NCBI GenBank assembly: GCA_006937955.1
Contig: SSNP01000052.1
Location: 1,082,623 to 1,146,622, forward strand
Source: Pachypanchax playfairii
Taxonomy: Eukaryota > Chordata > Actinopteri > Cyprinodontiformes > Aplocheilidae
DNA: 64,000 nucleotides
Reading direction: 5' to 3'
Within the stretch, counting starts at the first letter, position 1, and every line of letters starts with the position of its first letter. Position numbers and translations under genes: made by a program. The notes below the pieces were generated by a model. That model did no database searches, had not been told where the DNA came from, and saw only the letters and a program-made list of their open reading frames with translations. Below are positions 61,440 through 64,000 of the stretch, piece after piece.

Positions 61440-62350
61440 CACACACTGGGTTCCTCTTTATCCTACATGGACTTTAAGGCTACATGACAGAGCTTGTCAG
61501 CCCTAAGGCGTCTACAGTCAGTTGATTTACTCCCTCTCATGTGGTTTTAATTGTCACACAATCAGCATTAGTGCATTACCTCTCATTCTGCAATGAAAAA
61601 ACGAGGGAAAATTATCTTAAAAGATGGTGAAAACTTTTTTTATTTCATCCCAGATCTCTTCCAGCCTCTGGTTTCAGAGTTGCCATCTTGGCCCTTGCGT
61701 TTCCTAAAATTGGATTGTATTACTTTGGCACTGTCACATAGCCTCAGCCAATCAAATTATCCACTCTCACCCCGACATCACTGCCTGCATGTATACACAT
61801 TCTGCAGCTTAAAATGCTCTATTTACAGTCCTTGTACACACTTGGGTTCTTCGTGTATACTTTATCTCCAACTCAGCTTAAATAACCAGGGGACAGCATG
61901 TGATGCTGGAACTTTCTCAGTTTATTGAAATAAATTAGAATAGGAACCCTAAAAGGGTCAAATTATCTGAACAGAAGAGGACCTGGAAACGCAGCCTTGG
62001 CAAATCACTCTTAGGAGCCGGGGAGCATTAAGCTGCAAAATAGGAGAGGAGCAATCGGAGGGGGTGGGTGGAGGAGAAAAGAAAACTGTTTAATTTAACC
62101 AAATTGAAGCCCTGACAGGCACACAGCACTAAGGGCTCTGAGCCAACACAACCTCTCCAGAGCCCAAAATGGCTCCCACCAAGCAACTCCATCCCAGAGG
62201 AGAGCCAAACAAGGAGGAGAAAGCACAGGAGAGGATTTAGCCTGAAACAGTGTATTAGAAAGACCTCAGCATTGACAAATTTCTGGAAGGTAGGGAGGTG
62301 CTTGGCTGGGGACACAAAGACTTAAATATGTCCACTGAGACATGGGACAG
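61440..62350. promoter_or_regulatory. Candidate conserved noncoding block in pax3 intron 4
   Basis: About 0.9 kb without recognisable repeats. It contains TCAGCCAATCAAATT (CCAAT box next to an AT-rich homeodomain core), CCTGACAGGC (a Meis-type TGACAG core) and a run of GC-balanced sequence from 61,980. Suggestive of regulatory DNA, not proven. Confidence 0.25.
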
Positions 62351-62559
62351 TACACACTAAGCATGTATGCATATGTGCCTGATTGTAGGACTGTGGGGAA
62401 TTGACTGACCATATGTGTGTTTTTACACCCAGGTTCTGACATAGCGGCGACTCTTCTGGGGGGTTTTGGTTAATAGTAAGGGTAAATCAAACCTCTGACA
62501 CATTTCCCCTCTCTTCTCCACCTACTGCTCTCAAAAACACACAAAACAAAAGGCAGAGG

Positions 62560-62740
62560 AGACAAACGCAGCATTTATTTGGGCGGGGATGACCATGCTG
62601 CTCCTATTCAAGAGCTGTGGGACTAAAAGACCAGTCGACTGCATTAAACAGTACATAGAAGTCAAGGCAGGCAGATGCTGGCCCAGATAATGGCTTTACT
62701 GACAGCTTATAGACCCATCTGCGACGTTTTCAGTTGGGTT
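62560..62740. promoter_or_regulatory. Candidate conserved noncoding element in pax3 intron 4
   Basis: This is a compositionally balanced, repeat-free 180-bp block between AT-rich flanks with E-box-like and homeodomain-like words (GATAATGG, GCATTAAACAG). No gene or repeat explains it. Only cross-species alignment could show conservation. Confidence 0.25.
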
Positions 62741-63649
62741 AAGAAAAACAGTGCGTTGTGCTTATGAATCCACGTGAATAGTGTGCGTGAGTGGGTGTGT
62801 TGGAGGAGGGGTGGCGGTATGGTAAACTCCCTTGACTTGCTAAGAAGTTTCAATATTCACAGCTGCCCAGTAAATTATAAAGAACCTGCGCAGTTTGTGT
62901 CTGTTGCTTAGAATATAAATATACAGAAAAAACACAAAGGCAAACTGTCATGAATCAAAGTCTTGTTACTTTGTAAGACATGAGAGAACACAAGTCCCTA
63001 AGGAGTCTAACGCTGTCACTGAGGACTTCTGGGAGTGTTGTCAAGGATGTCGGCGGGTACGTGAAAAGTAGTTACCTGTCATTTGTCCCTAAAGGTTTTT
63101 TTAACCCTGTTTCCTGGAGAGTGCTGGGGGAGAGTTGACCTTTAGTGGTCCAGTGACCCTGCAGCTTTTCTTTCTTTTAAAACTAAAAACAAGCTGTAAA
63201 AAGTGCTTCATAGCTGCATTTAGTGGGGAAGTTGTTGAAACCAAGATTTGAAGCAATTCTCATCACTCTTGTTATTTCTTTTGGTTTGTTTTGGGCATTT
63301 TTGCTTTTCTCTGAAGTCATATGGGCATTCATTCCCATCATATTATACTAGATATTATTTTCCACTGGATTTAACATGAATATTCAAAAAATACTTTAAA
63401 AAATGTTCAAAAATGTATTTCTTAAAACTATAAATAATCAGATTTTTCTACTTTTTAACTTAAGTTTCATGTGATAAATGTGACCAAAGATTTCCTGGTT
63501 CGTAGTAAAACCTCTCATTTGAACAAGGAAATACTTGTAAACAAATTTTTATTAAATTGTACATTAACTAACCATCCAGCTTCATTAATGTGCATTTTGA
63601 GCGGTAAAATAACTAATACAATTATGTGTGACGCATCCTTTTTGTCTTA

Positions 63650-63905
63650 ATCTCTTCAAGTTAGAGTATGCACATCAGTCAACACAAAAGATATTCCCCC
63701 ACAGCGTGCATACAGCATAAACACGCCTCCTTCATCAACACCTCAGAGGACCTTAGACTAATGAGTTAGCAGAGCTCTGAAAGAAAGTCAGGCTTCATCA
63801 GTCAGATGATTGACAGTTGCCTGTCCCCCCATCAGTCCTCTCATTGGCCTCTGGTCCTGACCCCAGTCAGATCACATGCATGTTACATACATCCTGAAGA
63901 CATAA
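63650..63905. promoter_or_regulatory. Candidate intron 4 enhancer with a Meis/Pbx composite site
   Basis: This repeat-free block contains an exact TGATTGACAG decamer at 63,808-63,817, the cooperative Meis/Prep-Pbx binding site. An inverted CCAAT (ATTGG, 63,843-63,847) lies nearby and TTATTAATATT homeodomain-type sequence just beyond it. Pbx/Meis-type input to Pax3 in premigratory neural crest is established in mouse. That this block is an enhancer is inference from position and motif only. Confidence 0.4.
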
Positions 63906-64000
63906 GGGAGGAAAACACACTTATTAATATTCTTCCCTTCTTTCTCTGAAAAATGCATACAAACACCCTCACGCACTATTTAAAAACAACCTTACCCCCA

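Overview
This window is vertebrate nuclear DNA, almost certainly from a ray-finned (teleost) fish. It is AT-rich and gene-poor, with spliced exons, dense microsatellites, L2-type and other non-LTR fragments, hAT-like and Tc1-like transposons, a tRNA-derived SINE and a Ty3/gypsy gag relic. Nothing bacterial or viral was seen as a functioning unit. The species cannot be named from sequence alone.

The one gene I can support is a pax3 orthologue on the minus strand. Its four in-window coding exons lie at 57,238-57,437, 56,917-57,082, 56,117-56,331 and 52,138-52,417, and correspond to exons 5-8 of vertebrate Pax3. They encode the paired-class homeodomain (Ser at position 50) and the Pro/Ser/Thr-rich transactivation region. 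Splice sites are canonical and the reading frame closes across all junctions. Exons 1-4 (start codon, paired domain, octapeptide) are not in the window and should lie beyond 64,000. Residues that differ between Pax3 and Pax7 all point to Pax3. I cannot tell pax3a from pax3b.

Layout: 57,438-64,000 is intron 4, with a LINE 3' fragment at its proximal end and then mostly unique sequence carrying candidate enhancer motifs (a Meis/Pbx decamer, paired TEAD sites, an intronic TATA box). Introns 5 and 6 are short (155 and 585 bp). Intron 7 (3.7 kb) holds a (TTAAC)n satellite grown from a retroelement tail. From 52,100 down to 1 is the downstream flank of pax3. In mammals this side is the gene desert between PAX3 and EPHA4. 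No second gene is recognised there, but a 142-codon open frame at 47,979-48,407 with a signal-peptide-like start deserves a check.

The desert is a mosaic of mobile elements whose boundaries can often be read to the base. A LINE 3' end at 430-1,430 was split by a TTAA-flanked element (692-1,248), which was itself split by a hAT-like element (785-1,010) with an 8-bp target duplication. Three copies of another TTAA-flanked family lie at 5,398, 22,686 and 30,540. hAT-like elements with perfect 8-bp duplications lie at 1,710-2,359 and 26,409-26,983. Two copies of a SINE that looks dimeric lie at about 8,909-9,266 and 18,768-19,105. A long nested palindrome lies at 38,191-38,747. Between the repeats, unique stretches (notably 13,440-15,470, 46,590-47,200 and 47,900-49,000) look like candidate conserved noncoding elements, but this is inference without an alignment.
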